DNA of 64,000 nt from Lachnospiraceae bacterium A2 (GTDB taxonomy: Bacteria; Bacillota; Clostridia; Lachnospirales; Lachnospiraceae), in assembly GCA_000403315.2 (NCBI GenBank), contig KE159636.1, forward strand, positions 305,986-369,985, given 5' to 3'. Positions 1 to 8,593 of this stretch are shown here, piece by piece. The notes below the pieces were generated by a model, which saw only the letters and a list, made by a program, of their open reading frames with translations, searched no databases and was not told the DNA's origin. The position numbers and the translations under genes were made by a program. Each line of letters starts with the position of its first letter. Positions within the stretch are counted from its first letter, which is position 1.

Positions 1-636
1 TCCCACCAGTTTTACACCAACCAGGGGCAGAAGCCGCAGGGCTGCGATTCCGAACAGTCCGTCCTTACGGTAGGCGGCCTGGACAATGTGGATGCATCCG
101 TGGTGGAGCAGTTTGACTATGTGGCCCTTGGGCATATCCATGGGGCGCAGATGGTGAAATCCCCCCATATCCGTTACTGCGGCACGCCCCTGAAATATTC
201 TGTCAGCGAGGAGTTCCATAAAAAGGCTGTCACTATGGCGGAGCTTGGGGCCAAGGGACAGGAAATCCAGCTTACTTCCATTCCCTTGGCGCCCATTCAG
301 GAGGTCCGCCGGGAACGGGGGCTGCTGAAAGAAATCCTGGGGCGGGCGACCAAGGAAAACTGCCACGATTTTATCAGCGTGACGCTGACGGATGAAAAAG
401 AGCCTTACCGCCCCAAAGAACAGCTGGAGGAAGTTTATGATTCTATTTTAGAGCTGCGGGTGGACAACACAAGGACAAGGAACATGCTGGAACCGGAGGG
501 GGAAGGCAGCGCCCTGCTCCAGCCTATGGAGGCTTTCCGGGCATTTTACCAGGAAATGCAGGGACAGCCTATGGGCAGCGAGGAAGAAGGGATTATAGCG
601 TCAATTTTGGAACAGTGGGGAGGGGAAACCATATGA
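1..636 (+). CDS. sbcD: Nuclease SbcD, C-terminal part (5' end outside window)
   Basis: The reading frame is open from the first base, so about 211 C-terminal residues of a protein usually near 380 are present. SbcD is the Mn-dependent nuclease subunit of SbcCD (Mre11-Rad50 type), which cuts hairpins and processes double-strand ends on DNA. The visible part has the phosphoesterase motif ALGHIHGAQ (bases 124-150), whose GHxH histidines bind metal, followed by the capping-domain region. The stop overlaps the start of sbcC by four bases (ATGA), as expected for a translationally coupled pair. The catalytic N-terminus cannot be judged here. Confidence 0.93.
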   Translation, partial: SHQFYTNQGQKPQGCDSEQSVLTVGGLDNVDASVVEQFDYVALGHIHGAQMVKSPHIRYCGTPLKYSVSEEFHKKAVTMAELGAKGQEIQLTSIPLAPIQEVRRERGLLKEILGRATKENCHDFISVTLTDEKEPYRPKEQLEEVYDSILELRVDNTRTRNMLEPEGEGSALLQPMEAFRAFYQEMQGQPMGSEEEGIIASILEQWGGETI

Positions 637-3458
637 AGCCAGTAAAGCTTGTAATGTCTGCCTTTGGCTCTTATGCAGGGCAGGAAACAATAGATTTTAC
701 AGATGCCGCCCAGGGGGTATTTTTGGTCACTGGGGACACAGGGGCCGGGAAAACCACTATTTTTGACGCCATCACTTATGCGCTGTTCGACCAAACCAGC
801 GGCGGGAGCCGGGAAGGCGACATGATGCGCAGCCAGTATGCAGCCCCGGATACCCCTACTTATGTGGAATTTACCTTCCGTTACTGCGGAAATACCTACA
901 CTGTCCGCAGGAACCCCAATTACCGGAGGATGAGCAGGCGGAAAAATAAAGAGGGGGAATATACGCTGGCAAAAGAAAACGCTTCCGTGGCCTTATGGAT
1001 GCCGGATGGGCAGGAGTTTCCGGGGAAAATGCGGGAAACCAATGAGAAAATCGTGGAAATCCTTGGGATAGGCGCCCCCCAGTTCACCCAGATTGCCATG
1101 ATTGCCCAGGGGGAATTTATCAAGCTGCTCCATGCTTCTTCCAAAGAGCGGAAAGAAATATTTGCAAGGATTTTTGATACCAGGGCATATGCCGCCATCC
1201 AGATAAAATTGCGGGAGCAGAGCAAATCTTTGTATGGGAAATTAGAGGACAACCGCAAACTGTGCGCCCACGAAATAAAAGGCGCCGCATACCTGCCGGG
1301 GAGCAAATATGCCGGCGGGTGGGAGGAAATCAGCAGCCGTTTGGAAACAAGCCCGGAACAAATACAGGAAACCCTTGGCCTTTTACTGGAAGAACTGGAA
1401 GGGAAGGAAACGGAAATCCGGGAACAGGAGCAGGAAAACCGCAGGCTGGCAGAGGAAACCGCATGGAAGCTCCGTCAGGCAAAGGAAACCAACCAACTGT
1501 TCCAGCAAGCCCAGAAAGCCAGCGCAGCAATCCGCTCCCGCATGGAACTGCTGGGGCAGCAGGGCATACAGGAAAAGGAAGAAACAGGGCGGCTTAGGGA
1601 ACTGCGCCAACAGTTAGAAACGCAGCTTCCCAAATTATCCGAGGAAATTGCCGGGTGGCGGAGCCTTCTGCCCAAATACAGCCTTCTGAAAGAAAAGCAG
1701 GAGGCGGCTGCCCATGCCCAGAGGGAACAGCAGGAAATAGGGGCGGCAGTGTCCCAAACAAAGGAAAAGCTGTCCCATCTTCAAACCATGGTACAGGGAT
1801 GCGGGGAGCAAATAGCTGCCTTGGCGGAAGCCGCTGCACAAATCCCTGCGCTTGCAGAAGCAAACAGGGAGCTAATGGCAAAGCAGTCCCTGTTAGAAGA
1901 AATGTCAAAAACCCACAAACGGCTCTTAGCCTGTGAAAAAAAGGAACGGCAGGAGCAGGAAAGGGTAGGGCAGGCCCTGCTTCTGTTCCAGGAAAAAAGC
2001 CAGGAGTATGAATGGAAAAACAAAAGCTTTATCGCGGAGCAGGCTGGGCTTCTGGCAGCAGATTTGGAGGAAGGACAGCCCTGCCCGGTGTGCGGCGCGT
2101 TGGAGCACCCTGAGAAAGCCCAGCTTTCTGCCCATGCAGTAACGGAACAGCAGGTAGAAGAAGCCAAACAGGCGCGGGAACAGGCCGACCAGGACCTTAG
2201 CCAGCGCCGGGAACATTTTTTAAAAGCGCAGGAAAACAGCAGAAAAGAACGCTCCCTTTTATGGCAGGACGGAACCCGGATGTTTGGGGAAGGCTTCCAG
2301 CCGGAAGGGATATCCCAAGCCTTAGCCGGGTGCATGGAAAAAGGAAGGCAGGCGGCCATCCGTTTGGAAGAAGCCAGGCAGCAGGAGAAGCTTCTGGTGC
2401 AGCAGCGGGAAAAACTGGAACAGCTGCAGCAGGAGCAGGCCGCTTTGGAACAGCGGCAGGAGGGGCTGATCCAGAAACAGTATCAGGCAAACTTGGCTTT
2501 TGAAACCGCCAGCCAAGCAGCGGGGCTGCTGCAGCAGGAACTGCCCTTCCCAGAAGCCAGGGAATTAAAGCAGCGGCTGGCAAAGGCTGAGAAAGAAAAA
2601 TCCTCCCTTGAGGGCAGCAGGGTAAAAGCCGAAGCTTCCTTGCAGAAGCTAAGCCGCGCCATAGCGGAAAACAAAGGCATTCTGGCAGAACAGCAGCGGA
2701 ACCAAAAATTGCTGGAACAGCAGCTAAAGGGCAAAGAGCCGGCGGAAACGGATTGTTTGCTGGAAAAAAGCCGTCTGCTGGAACAGGAAGCCAAGTTCCT
2801 GGAACAGGAGAAATTAAAGGTTGCAGCCATCAAGGCAAGGGATCAGCAGGCCAGGAAGCAGCTTACAAGGCTGTATCAGGAGCGGGAGGTTTTCAAGAAG
2901 CAGTATGAAGTAGTAAGCAATTTGGATAAAACCGCAAATGGGAACCTGCCCCAGCATGTACGGCTGGATTTCCAGACCTATGTCCAGCGCCGTTATTTCC
3001 ATTCTATAATTGCCGAAGCGAACCGCCGTCTGGTGAAAATCAATGGGAACCAGTTCATACTCCAGTGCCGGGATGTGGAACACCTGGGCAGGCAGGGGGA
3101 AGCTGGGCTAGACCTTGACGTATATGATCTGGTAACAGACAAAATACGGGATGTGAAAACCCTTTCCGGGGGAGAGTCCTTTCTGGCAGCCCTTTCCATG
3201 GCCCTTGGCATGGCGGACGTTATCCAGAATACGGCAGGGAAGGTGCATTTGGATACCATGTTTATTGACGAAGGGTTTGGATCTCTGGACGACGAAGCAA
3301 GGGACAGGGCAATTGGGATCCTGAATGAACTGGCAGGGGATACCAGGCTGGTAGGGATTATTTCCCATGTGGCAGAACTGAAAGAACAGATAGACCGGAA
3401 ACTGGTAATTAAAAAAGGGGATAAGGGGAGCCATGCCAGGTGGGCCATAGAGTGCTGA
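633..3458 (+). CDS. sbcC: ATPase subunit SbcC of SbcCD nuclease
   Basis: A 941-residue SMC/Rad50-like ATPase that controls SbcD. It has Walker A GDTGAGKT (residues 34-41), long Glu/Gln/Lys-rich coiled-coil arms either side of a zinc hook CPVC (484-487), the ABC signature LSGGESF (about 845) and Walker B FIDEGFGSLD (about 878). I chose the ATG at 633 over an in-frame upstream start at 615 because it begins the family's usual N-terminus (MKPVKLVMSAFGSY), follows an AGGGG ribosome site and overlaps the sbcD stop as ATGA. Length and motifs look intact. Confidence 0.97.
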   Translation: MKPVKLVMSAFGSYAGQETIDFTDAAQGVFLVTGDTGAGKTTIFDAITYALFDQTSGGSREGDMMRSQYAAPDTPTYVEFTFRYCGNTYTVRRNPNYRRMSRRKNKEGEYTLAKENASVALWMPDGQEFPGKMRETNEKIVEILGIGAPQFTQIAMIAQGEFIKLLHASSKERKEIFARIFDTRAYAAIQIKLREQSKSLYGKLEDNRKLCAHEIKGAAYLPGSKYAGGWEEISSRLETSPEQIQETLGLLLEELEGKETEIREQEQENRRLAEETAWKLRQAKETNQLFQQAQKASAAIRSRMELLGQQGIQEKEETGRLRELRQQLETQLPKLSEEIAGWRSLLPKYSLLKEKQEAAAHAQREQQEIGAAVSQTKEKLSHLQTMVQGCGEQIAALAEAAAQIPALAEANRELMAKQSLLEEMSKTHKRLLACEKKERQEQERVGQALLLFQEKSQEYEWKNKSFIAEQAGLLAADLEEGQPCPVCGALEHPEKAQLSAHAVTEQQVEEAKQAREQADQDLSQRREHFLKAQENSRKERSLLWQDGTRMFGEGFQPEGISQALAGCMEKGRQAAIRLEEARQQEKLLVQQREKLEQLQQEQAALEQRQEGLIQKQYQANLAFETASQAAGLLQQELPFPEARELKQRLAKAEKEKSSLEGSRVKAEASLQKLSRAIAENKGILAEQQRNQKLLEQQLKGKEPAETDCLLEKSRLLEQEAKFLEQEKLKVAAIKARDQQARKQLTRLYQEREVFKKQYEVVSNLDKTANGNLPQHVRLDFQTYVQRRYFHSIIAEANRRLVKINGNQFILQCRDVEHLGRQGEAGLDLDVYDLVTDKIRDVKTLSGGESFLAALSMALGMADVIQNTAGKVHLDTMFIDEGFGSLDDEARDRAIGILNELAGDTRLVGIISHVAELKEQIDRKLVIKKGDKGSHARWAIEC

Positions 3459-3661
3459 CACTGTTATGGCGGAGCCAAATACCCAGCAGCAAGCTAACGG
3501 GCATCAAGTTAGCTGCCTGCCCCCCCAAAAAAATACATGCCCGGAAAAGAACATAAAAATTTAAGAAAAAATGAATTGAAATCTGTCCCGAATAATGGTA
3601 TCCTTTAGGGAAACATGGGACAATCTGCAAGGGGAGCAGGGCGTCTTTGCTGGCATCGTGG
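3459..3661. other. Intergenic spacer with a degenerate repeat fragment
   Basis: No credible gene. Bases 3478-3512 resemble the end of the repeat found at 49104 and 51153: the words AGCAGCAAGCT and GGGCAT occur in the same order. They form a small inverted repeat (AGCTAAC ... GTTAGCT, 3490-3511). There is no T-tract, so a terminator for sbcC is not shown. The match is short, so common origin is tentative. Confidence 0.35.
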
Positions 3662-3880
3662 CTATTGCGGCGGCTGGTAAGTAATAAGCTCACTGATTTC
3701 AATGTTCAGATAATGGCATAGTTTACAAACCAGACCCGCATCCAGCCTTTGGAATTCATTTTTGCAGTATCGGTTGAAATTAGAGCGGGGAATATCTAAA
3801 TCTTTGCATATCTGGTTTTTTGAAATTCCTCTTGATGTCAGAAGTTCATTAATGTGTAATTCTAATTTTCCGTAATCCAT
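3662..3880 (-). CDS. Small XRE-family helix-turn-helix regulator
   Basis: A 72-residue protein that is almost entirely one Cro/C1-type DNA-binding domain: the helix ISKNQICKDLDIPRSNFNRY is the expected turn and recognition region (residues 19-38), followed by two further helices. A strong AAAGGAG site precedes the ATG. It is divergent from the gene at 4016 across a 135-bp AT-rich spacer holding an inverted repeat TCAC-6-GTGA (3939-3952), so it may control itself and that neighbour. No effector domain is present and the target is inferred only from position. Confidence 0.8.
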   Translation of the reverse strand: MDYGKLELHINELLTSRGISKNQICKDLDIPRSNFNRYCKNEFQRLDAGLVCKLCHYLNIEISELITYQPPQ

Positions 3881-3891
3881 GCGTATTCTCC

Positions 3892-3920
3892 TTTACTTTG
3901 TTTCAATAATTATATATAAT
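3892..3920 (+). promoter_or_regulatory. Probable promoter for the gene at 4016, near an operator-like dyad
   Basis: TTTACT (3892-3897), 17-bp spacer, TATAAT (3915-3920). The -10 is perfect; the -35 is weak (4 of 6). The TCAC-6-GTGA dyad at 3939-3952 lies just past the expected start site, where a repressor could block transcription. The spacer is very AT-rich, so chance matches are likely. Confidence 0.45.
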
Positions 3921-4015
3921 AGTTTTAGAAAGAGTAATTCACTATATTGTGAGATACTATTCAGGGAATTACCGCAAGGATAAGGAAAAATAAATTATAG
4001 AAAGGGGTATATTGT

Positions 4016-4501
4016 ATGAAGGTTGTAAGGAACTACTACGATTTAAGCCAAGCGGAGCGGGAATCCAACATGCGCAAATTAGAGGAAGGAGGGACATGGG
4101 AAGTGCCGGAAGGCGACATCAGCGAAGAACAGATGAAACAGGAAATTGCCGCAATGGTCAAGCAGTCAGACGAGTCTGCGAAGGACAGTAATTTTGTGGA
4201 AGACGAAGCCAGGAAAGAGCGGTTTGACTTGATGAGCAGGTCTGCCCTGCTGCTGGCGAAATACCTTAACCTGAACATTGAGATTGACACAGACAATAAG
4301 AAGCATTCTACCATTGAGCTGTCCGGGGGGCCGATTCTCCTGCTGAAGGAAATGGGGAAGACAGTCCGTGAAATAATGGCGGTCCTGTTTTCTTCTGCAG
4401 ACGAGGCATGGGTAGACGGGAATGGGATCGGCGTAAGGCTGGTATTCTTTTTTGAAGTAAACCGCAAGGTTCCAGCAGCAGGGGAACATCCTGCCGGCTA
4501 A
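4016..4501 (+). CDS. Hypothetical protein, 161 aa
   Basis: I do not recognise this protein. It has no signal peptide or membrane segment. The first 70 residues are charged and probably helical (YYDLSQAERESNMRKLEEGG). A more ordered part follows, with IELSGGPILLLKEMGKTVREIMAVLFSSADEAWVD, which looks like a strand-helix unit. An AAAGG ribosome site precedes the ATG by a rather long spacer. It is followed 36 bases later by lgt on the same strand, so the two could be co-transcribed. The divergent XRE gene is its likely regulator by position only. Confidence 0.6.
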   Translation: MKVVRNYYDLSQAERESNMRKLEEGGTWEVPEGDISEEQMKQEIAAMVKQSDESAKDSNFVEDEARKERFDLMSRSALLLAKYLNLNIEIDTDNKKHSTIELSGGPILLLKEMGKTVREIMAVLFSSADEAWVDGNGIGVRLVFFFEVNRKVPAAGEHPAG

Positions 4502-4537
4502 TGGGGCAGTGGTAAAAACGGGAATTTGGAGGAAATT

Positions 4538-5311
4538 ATGATTAATGATTTAAACATAGGGCCGCTGACAATACATTTGTATGGGGTAATGGTGGCAATC
4601 GGGTATATGAGCGCATTGCTAATCAGTGAAAAACGTGCAAAGAAGCGGGGGCTGGATCCAGATATCCTGTTTGGCATTTTCTGGTGCGCCGTCTTAGGCG
4701 GCGCAGCCGGAAGCAAAATTCTTTATTTCACAGTAAGTTTCAAAGATATTCTGAAAGACCCATCCATTTTATGGAATTTCCAGAATGGATGGGTTGTCTA
4801 TGGCGGAATTATTGGCGGCGTCCTGACTGGATGGGGGTATTGCCGCTATAAGAAGGTGGATTTCCTTTCCTATTTAGACTTAGTGCTCCCAGCAGTGGCT
4901 TTTGCCCAGGGCTGCGGCCGGATTGGGTGCTTTTTTGCCGGATGCTGCTATGGGCGGGAAACAGATTCCTTTTTCAGCATCAAATATTGGCAGTCTGACT
5001 ACGCCCCTAATGGAATTTCTTTAATCCCTACCCAGATTTATTCTGCTGTTGGGGATTTTGCCATGGCGTTCCTCTTGATGGCTTATGCGAAAAAGCAGCC
5101 GCGGAGGGGGAAGGTGTCAGCAGCTTACTGCATCCTGTACAGCATTGGCAGGTTTTTTATTGAAATGCTGCGGAATGACTACCGGGGAGAGTTCGGTTTC
5201 CTGTCTACCTCCCAGCTTATTTCTGTCTTTATTTTAGCCCTTGGGGTTGTGATGTTTGTTTGGGCTGGGAAAAAAACTGGGGGAAATGAAGGGACATGGA
5301 CGGAGATTTAA
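4538..5311 (+). CDS. lgt: Prolipoprotein diacylglyceryl transferase
   Basis: Lgt moves diacylglycerol from phosphatidylglycerol to the lipobox cysteine of prolipoproteins, the first lipoprotein-maturation step, in the membrane. The 257-residue protein is polytopic, with the family core GCGRIGCFFAGCCYG (about residue 126) and the C-terminal GRFFIEMLRNDYRG. The arginine of GRxG is present; the Cys-rich variant of this loop is familiar in clostridial homologues. The ATG at 4538 follows GGAGGAAATT; an in-frame TTG at 4526 would start inside the ribosome site. The gene overlaps the next one by 16 bases. Lipoproteins in this window (such as that at 33226) would be substrates. Confidence 0.94.
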   Translation: MINDLNIGPLTIHLYGVMVAIGYMSALLISEKRAKKRGLDPDILFGIFWCAVLGGAAGSKILYFTVSFKDILKDPSILWNFQNGWVVYGGIIGGVLTGWGYCRYKKVDFLSYLDLVLPAVAFAQGCGRIGCFFAGCCYGRETDSFFSIKYWQSDYAPNGISLIPTQIYSAVGDFAMAFLLMAYAKKQPRRGKVSAAYCILYSIGRFFIEMLRNDYRGEFGFLSTSQLISVFILALGVVMFVWAGKKTGGNEGTWTEI

Positions 5312-6630
5312 CGAAAGGGCCGGTGATGGGCTCCATGCTGAAATTCGCTGTCCCCATGATCCTGGGGAACCTGCTCCAGCAGTGCTATAATGTGGCAGAT
5401 ACGCTGATTGTGGGGAAATTTCTGGGGAGCAATGCCCTGGCTGCCGTAGGCTCTGCATTTACGCTGATGACATTCCTGACGTCCATTTTGCTGGGGCTGT
5501 GCATGGGCAGCGGGGCGGTATTTTCCATCCGGTATGGGCAGCAGGACATGGAGGGGTTAAGGGAGAGCATTTGGGCGTCCTTTGCATTAATTGCAGGGCT
5601 GACGCTCTTATTGAATATCCTAGCCTTTGCAGCCTTGGATGGAATCCGCGTATTCCTCAAAGTGCCGGAAGAAGTCTGGGGCGGTATGCGGGAATACCTG
5701 CTGGTGGTGTTCTGTGGGATTTCTGCAACATTTTTGTATAATTATTTTGCGGCTTTCCTCCGGGCAGTGGGGAATTCATTGGTGCCGCTGGTTTTTCTGG
5801 CAAGTTCTGCCGGACTGAATATTGTGCTGGACCTTTGGTATGTGCTGGGGCTTGGGCAGGGGGTGGCTGGCGCTGCAAAGGCAACGGTCATTGCCCAGTA
5901 TGGATCCGGGATAGGGATTGCCGTCTATGCGCTGCTTCGGTGCCCGCAGTTTTCCGGGATCTGGGGCTGCCGGAAGGTCCGTGGCGCCTGTGTTAAGGAA
6001 ATTGCAGGGTTTTCCGTTCTGACTTGTGTGCAGCAGTCGGTGATGAATTTGGGGATCCTGATGGTGCAGGGGCTTGTCAACAGCTTTGGGCCTGCCATTA
6101 TGGCGGCTTTTGCGGCAGCGGTAAAAATAGATGCTTTTGCCTATATGCCAGTGCAGGATTTTGGGAATGCGTTTTCTACCTTTATTGCCCAAAATTATGG
6201 GGCAAAAAAGAAAGAGCGCATCCGGGAAGGGCTGAAAGGGGCGGTGGCTGCCGCGGTGGTGTTCAGCATGGCGGTTTCCGGGGCGGTCTTTGTATTTGCC
6301 CAGCCGCTGATGGAACTGTTTATTGACCGTGCAGAAACAGAGGTTGTCCGGGAAGGCGTCCGTTACCTGCGGATTGAAGGGGTTTTTTACAGCGGGATTG
6401 GATGCCTGTTTTTGCTGTACGGCTTATACCGGGCGGTGGGCAGGCCAGGTATGTCCGTAGTCCTGACTGTGATTTCCCTTGGCACCCGGGTACTTCTGGC
6501 TTACCTGCTTTCCCCAGTCCCGGCCTTTGGCGTGGCAGGGATTTGGTGGGCAATCCCAATTGGATGGTTTTTGGCGGATGCGGCAGGGATTTGTTATTAT
6601 AGGAAGGAAAGAGGGCGGCTTCTTGGCTGA
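5296..6630 (+). CDS. MATE-family efflux transporter
   Basis: A 444-residue integral membrane protein with about 12 hydrophobic segments, the MATE length and topology. The N-terminus MLKFAVPMILGNLLQQCYNVADTLIVGKFLG (split here across helix 1) carries the pattern typical of the NorM/DinF superfamily. Such proteins export drugs or metabolites using Na+ or H+ gradients; the substrate cannot be read from sequence. It overlaps the end of lgt by 16 bases, so it is probably translated by coupling. No terminator with a T-tract follows it. Confidence 0.92.
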   Translation: MDGDLTKGPVMGSMLKFAVPMILGNLLQQCYNVADTLIVGKFLGSNALAAVGSAFTLMTFLTSILLGLCMGSGAVFSIRYGQQDMEGLRESIWASFALIAGLTLLLNILAFAALDGIRVFLKVPEEVWGGMREYLLVVFCGISATFLYNYFAAFLRAVGNSLVPLVFLASSAGLNIVLDLWYVLGLGQGVAGAAKATVIAQYGSGIGIAVYALLRCPQFSGIWGCRKVRGACVKEIAGFSVLTCVQQSVMNLGILMVQGLVNSFGPAIMAAFAAAVKIDAFAYMPVQDFGNAFSTFIAQNYGAKKKERIREGLKGAVAAAVVFSMAVSGAVFVFAQPLMELFIDRAETEVVREGVRYLRIEGVFYSGIGCLFLLYGLYRAVGRPGMSVVLTVISLGTRVLLAYLLSPVPAFGVAGIWWAIPIGWFLADAAGICYYRKERGRLLG

Positions 6631-6706
6631 GCGCATTGGCTGGGGAGCTGCCCTTGCTTTGTGTAAGGGCGGGCAGCCCTGACTTGCAGACCGACCCAAT
6701 ATACTA

Positions 6707-6735
6707 TTGACATGCTATGTACTATGTGGTACGAT
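6707..6735 (+). promoter_or_regulatory. Promoter of the padR operon with embedded operator-like dyad
   Basis: TTGACA (6707-6712), 17-bp spacer, TACGAT (6730-6735), 22 bp before the padR start codon. Between and over the elements lies an imperfect inverted repeat, ATGTAC-TATGTG-GTACGAT (6717-6735). PadR proteins typically bind ATGT/ACAT-type dyads over their own promoters, so autorepression is likely. The promoter is seen; the operator is inferred. Confidence 0.75.
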
Positions 6736-6757
6736 GTATATAGAAAGGAGAACCCTA

Positions 6758-7099
6758 ATGCCAAACATTGAAGACTGGAAATCACAAATTAAGCGCGGCA
6801 CGCTGGAATATTGCATTATGCTTATGATGGAGCAAAGGCCCCGCTATGGCTACGAAATTATCAGCGAACTGGAAAAATACCCAATGCTGGCAGCAAAAGA
6901 GAGCACCATTTACCCCTTGCTCCGCAGGCTCCTCAAAGAAGGATACCTGACATCCACATGGAAAGAAACAACAGAGGGCCTCCCGCCCCGGAAATATTAC
7001 ACCATCACAGGCAAGGGGAAGGAATATCTGGATGCCATGAATGGGGAATGGGAACATTTGCTGTCTGCAATATCGGAACTAAAAGGAAAGAATGGGTAA
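6758..7099 (+). CDS. PadR-family transcriptional regulator
   Basis: A 113-residue winged-helix protein. It shows the PadR landmarks: KRGTLEYCIMLMM, RYGYEIISEL (helix 2), STIYPLLRRLLKEGYL (recognition helix) and the wing RKYYTITGKGKEYL. The ATG at 6758 is preceded by AAAGGAG; translation from an upstream in-frame ATG would read through the promoter. It lies 56 bp before a DUF1700 membrane protein, a common PadR partner in Firmicutes. The ligand is unknown; envelope stress is a typical role for such pairs. Confidence 0.92.
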   Translation: MPNIEDWKSQIKRGTLEYCIMLMMEQRPRYGYEIISELEKYPMLAAKESTIYPLLRRLLKEGYLTSTWKETTEGLPPRKYYTITGKGKEYLDAMNGEWEHLLSAISELKGKNG

Positions 7100-7155
7100 A
7101 ACATCCACATTTCAGGTCAGAGCGTGTACGTGCCCAGAAAGGACTGATAGAAATT

Positions 7156-7719
7156 ATGAATACCTTATTAGAAACATATCTGGAACAAATAGACAAGTAC
7201 CTAAAGGTAATGCCAATTTCAGAAAGGGCAGATATTGTAAAAGAGATCAAAAGTGAAATGCAGGAATTGGAACTGCAGAACGTCCCTCCGGAAAAAATCA
7301 TAGAACGGCTGGGCGGTCCCAAGGAATTGGCGAAAGCATATCTGGGCGGTTCCATTGCAAAAGACAGCAAATTTAGCTGGCAAAAGCTTGGCGCCCTCCT
7401 TGTGTTCTATAGCATGGCTGGCCTTAGCGGGATGTTTGTCATCCCAATGGCGGGCGTATTGTCCGTAGGCCTGATGATTTCCGGAATCCTTGCCCCAGTG
7501 GCTGGCATCCTGAAATTTACAGGTTTTTTGTTTGGGTTCCAAGTGCCCTATGTCATGTTCCGGTTTGGTTCCTATGAAGCTGGGGCGCCGGCTGCCCTGC
7601 TTTTTTCCATCCTTATGGGCGCATTGTTCCTCATTGCCGGGAAGGCGTTGTGGAACCTTATGCTGGGTTATATACAAAAAGTCAGCAAGAAGCGCAAGGA
7701 ACTGCAAAGTAGCCTGTAA
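7156..7719 (+). CDS. DUF1700 family membrane protein
   Basis: A 187-residue protein. The first 75 residues are soluble and follow the DUF1700 pattern: LLETYLEQIDKYLKVMP, the acidic helix RADIVKEIKSEMQELE and the turn RLGGPKELAKAYL. About four hydrophobic segments and a basic C-terminus follow. The family is often encoded beside PadR regulators and is thought to act at the membrane, but no biochemical role is established. The frame is open far upstream, but the ATG at 7156 begins the family's N-terminus. Its ribosome site is weak (AGAAAGGA, about 12 bases away), so expression may depend on coupling with padR. Confidence 0.85.
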   Translation: MNTLLETYLEQIDKYLKVMPISERADIVKEIKSEMQELELQNVPPEKIIERLGGPKELAKAYLGGSIAKDSKFSWQKLGALLVFYSMAGLSGMFVIPMAGVLSVGLMISGILAPVAGILKFTGFLFGFQVPYVMFRFGSYEAGAPAALLFSILMGALFLIAGKALWNLMLGYIQKVSKKRKELQSSL

Positions 7720-7845
7720 AAGGAATTTGTGTGTTGTTTGGGGCGTTGCAAAAACATTTTGACATGGGAAAACAGCCATTCCAAAGCTGTTTGATAGACG
7801 ATAGGCCTTCTATTCGTTTAAAATGGGCAAAAGGAGGTAAGGAGA

Positions 7846-8490
7846 ATGGAGATTGGCGCAAAAATTAAAAATGCACGGATGGAAGCGAATCTTACACAAG
7901 AACAAATTGCAGAAGCGCTTGGCGTGAGCCGGCAGACAATTTCAAATTGGGAAACTGGAAAAACATACCCGGACATTGTCAGCGTCATAAAGATGAGCGA
8001 CTTATATGATGTCAGCCTTGATCTTTTGTTAAAAGGAAAGGAGGAGGTTTCCATGTCAAAATATTTCGGTTATTTAGAAGAAAGTACAGATACTGTGAAA
8101 AGCAGGAATCAATTATCAAAATTGATTTTAATTTCAATTTATGTTGGAATATGGGCGGTTTCGCTGATATCGTTCTGGTGGTTCCCCAGCGGCCAAGATG
8201 CAATGGGGTATAGCATTATGTTTTTGTGGGTGCTGCTCCCAACTGCAACATTTATATCTTCGCTGCTGATTGGAAAAAATAATTACTGGGGGACATGGAA
8301 GTGGTGCTCCCCCATTGCGTTTGGCGTTATGTATATGCTTGCAGAATATGCAACATTCAGCGCAGCTAATATGGTGGCATTTCATAAAATCAATCTGCCG
8401 CAGCCTGAATTGATTTTGTTTGGGGGCATCTATTCCCTTGCCGGATTGGGGCTGGGCACAATCCTCAATGCATGGAATAGAAGAAAGTAA
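7846..8490 (+). CDS. XRE-family regulator fused to a membrane domain
   Basis: A 214-residue protein. Residues 1-65 are a Cro/C1 helix-turn-helix (LTQEQIAEALGVSRQTISNW then EtGKTYPDI), and residues about 90-210 hold four hydrophobic segments. A membrane-tethered regulator of this type is common in Firmicutes and is thought to sense envelope or antibiotic signals, but no ligand can be assigned. A strong AAAGGAGG site precedes the ATG. It follows the DUF1700 gene on the same strand after 126 bp; I find no convincing promoter or terminator between them. Confidence 0.85.
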   Translation: MEIGAKIKNARMEANLTQEQIAEALGVSRQTISNWETGKTYPDIVSVIKMSDLYDVSLDLLLKGKEEVSMSKYFGYLEESTDTVKSRNQLSKLILISIYVGIWAVSLISFWWFPSGQDAMGYSIMFLWVLLPTATFISSLLIGKNNYWGTWKWCSPIAFGVMYMLAEYATFSAANMVAFHKINLPQPELILFGGIYSLAGLGLGTILNAWNRRK

Positions 8491-8508
8491 CCCCTAAGCC
8501 AGAAGCTT

Positions 8509-8582
8509 CCATCTGCCGATATATCAGTCAACAGACTTTTAGGAATCATATGGGAAAGCGTAAGGCCATACCTAGCAGATGG
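8509..8582 (+). promoter_or_regulatory. Inverted repeat abutting the ribosome site of the gene at 8594
   Basis: CCATCTGC (8509-8516) is a perfect complement of GCAGATGG (8575-8582), which touches the GGGAGG ribosome site. Pairing in the mRNA would place the ribosome site at the foot of a long-looped stem. The loop is 58 nt, so stability is uncertain. There is no T-tract, so it is not a terminator. Confidence 0.3.
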
Positions 8583-8593
8583 GAGGAAAGGAA

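Noticed and set aside
6811..7155. Long N-terminal extension of the DUF1700 protein
   Set aside because: The frame is open, but it runs antiparallel in sense to nothing and overlaps padR coding in another frame; the family N-terminus begins at 7156.
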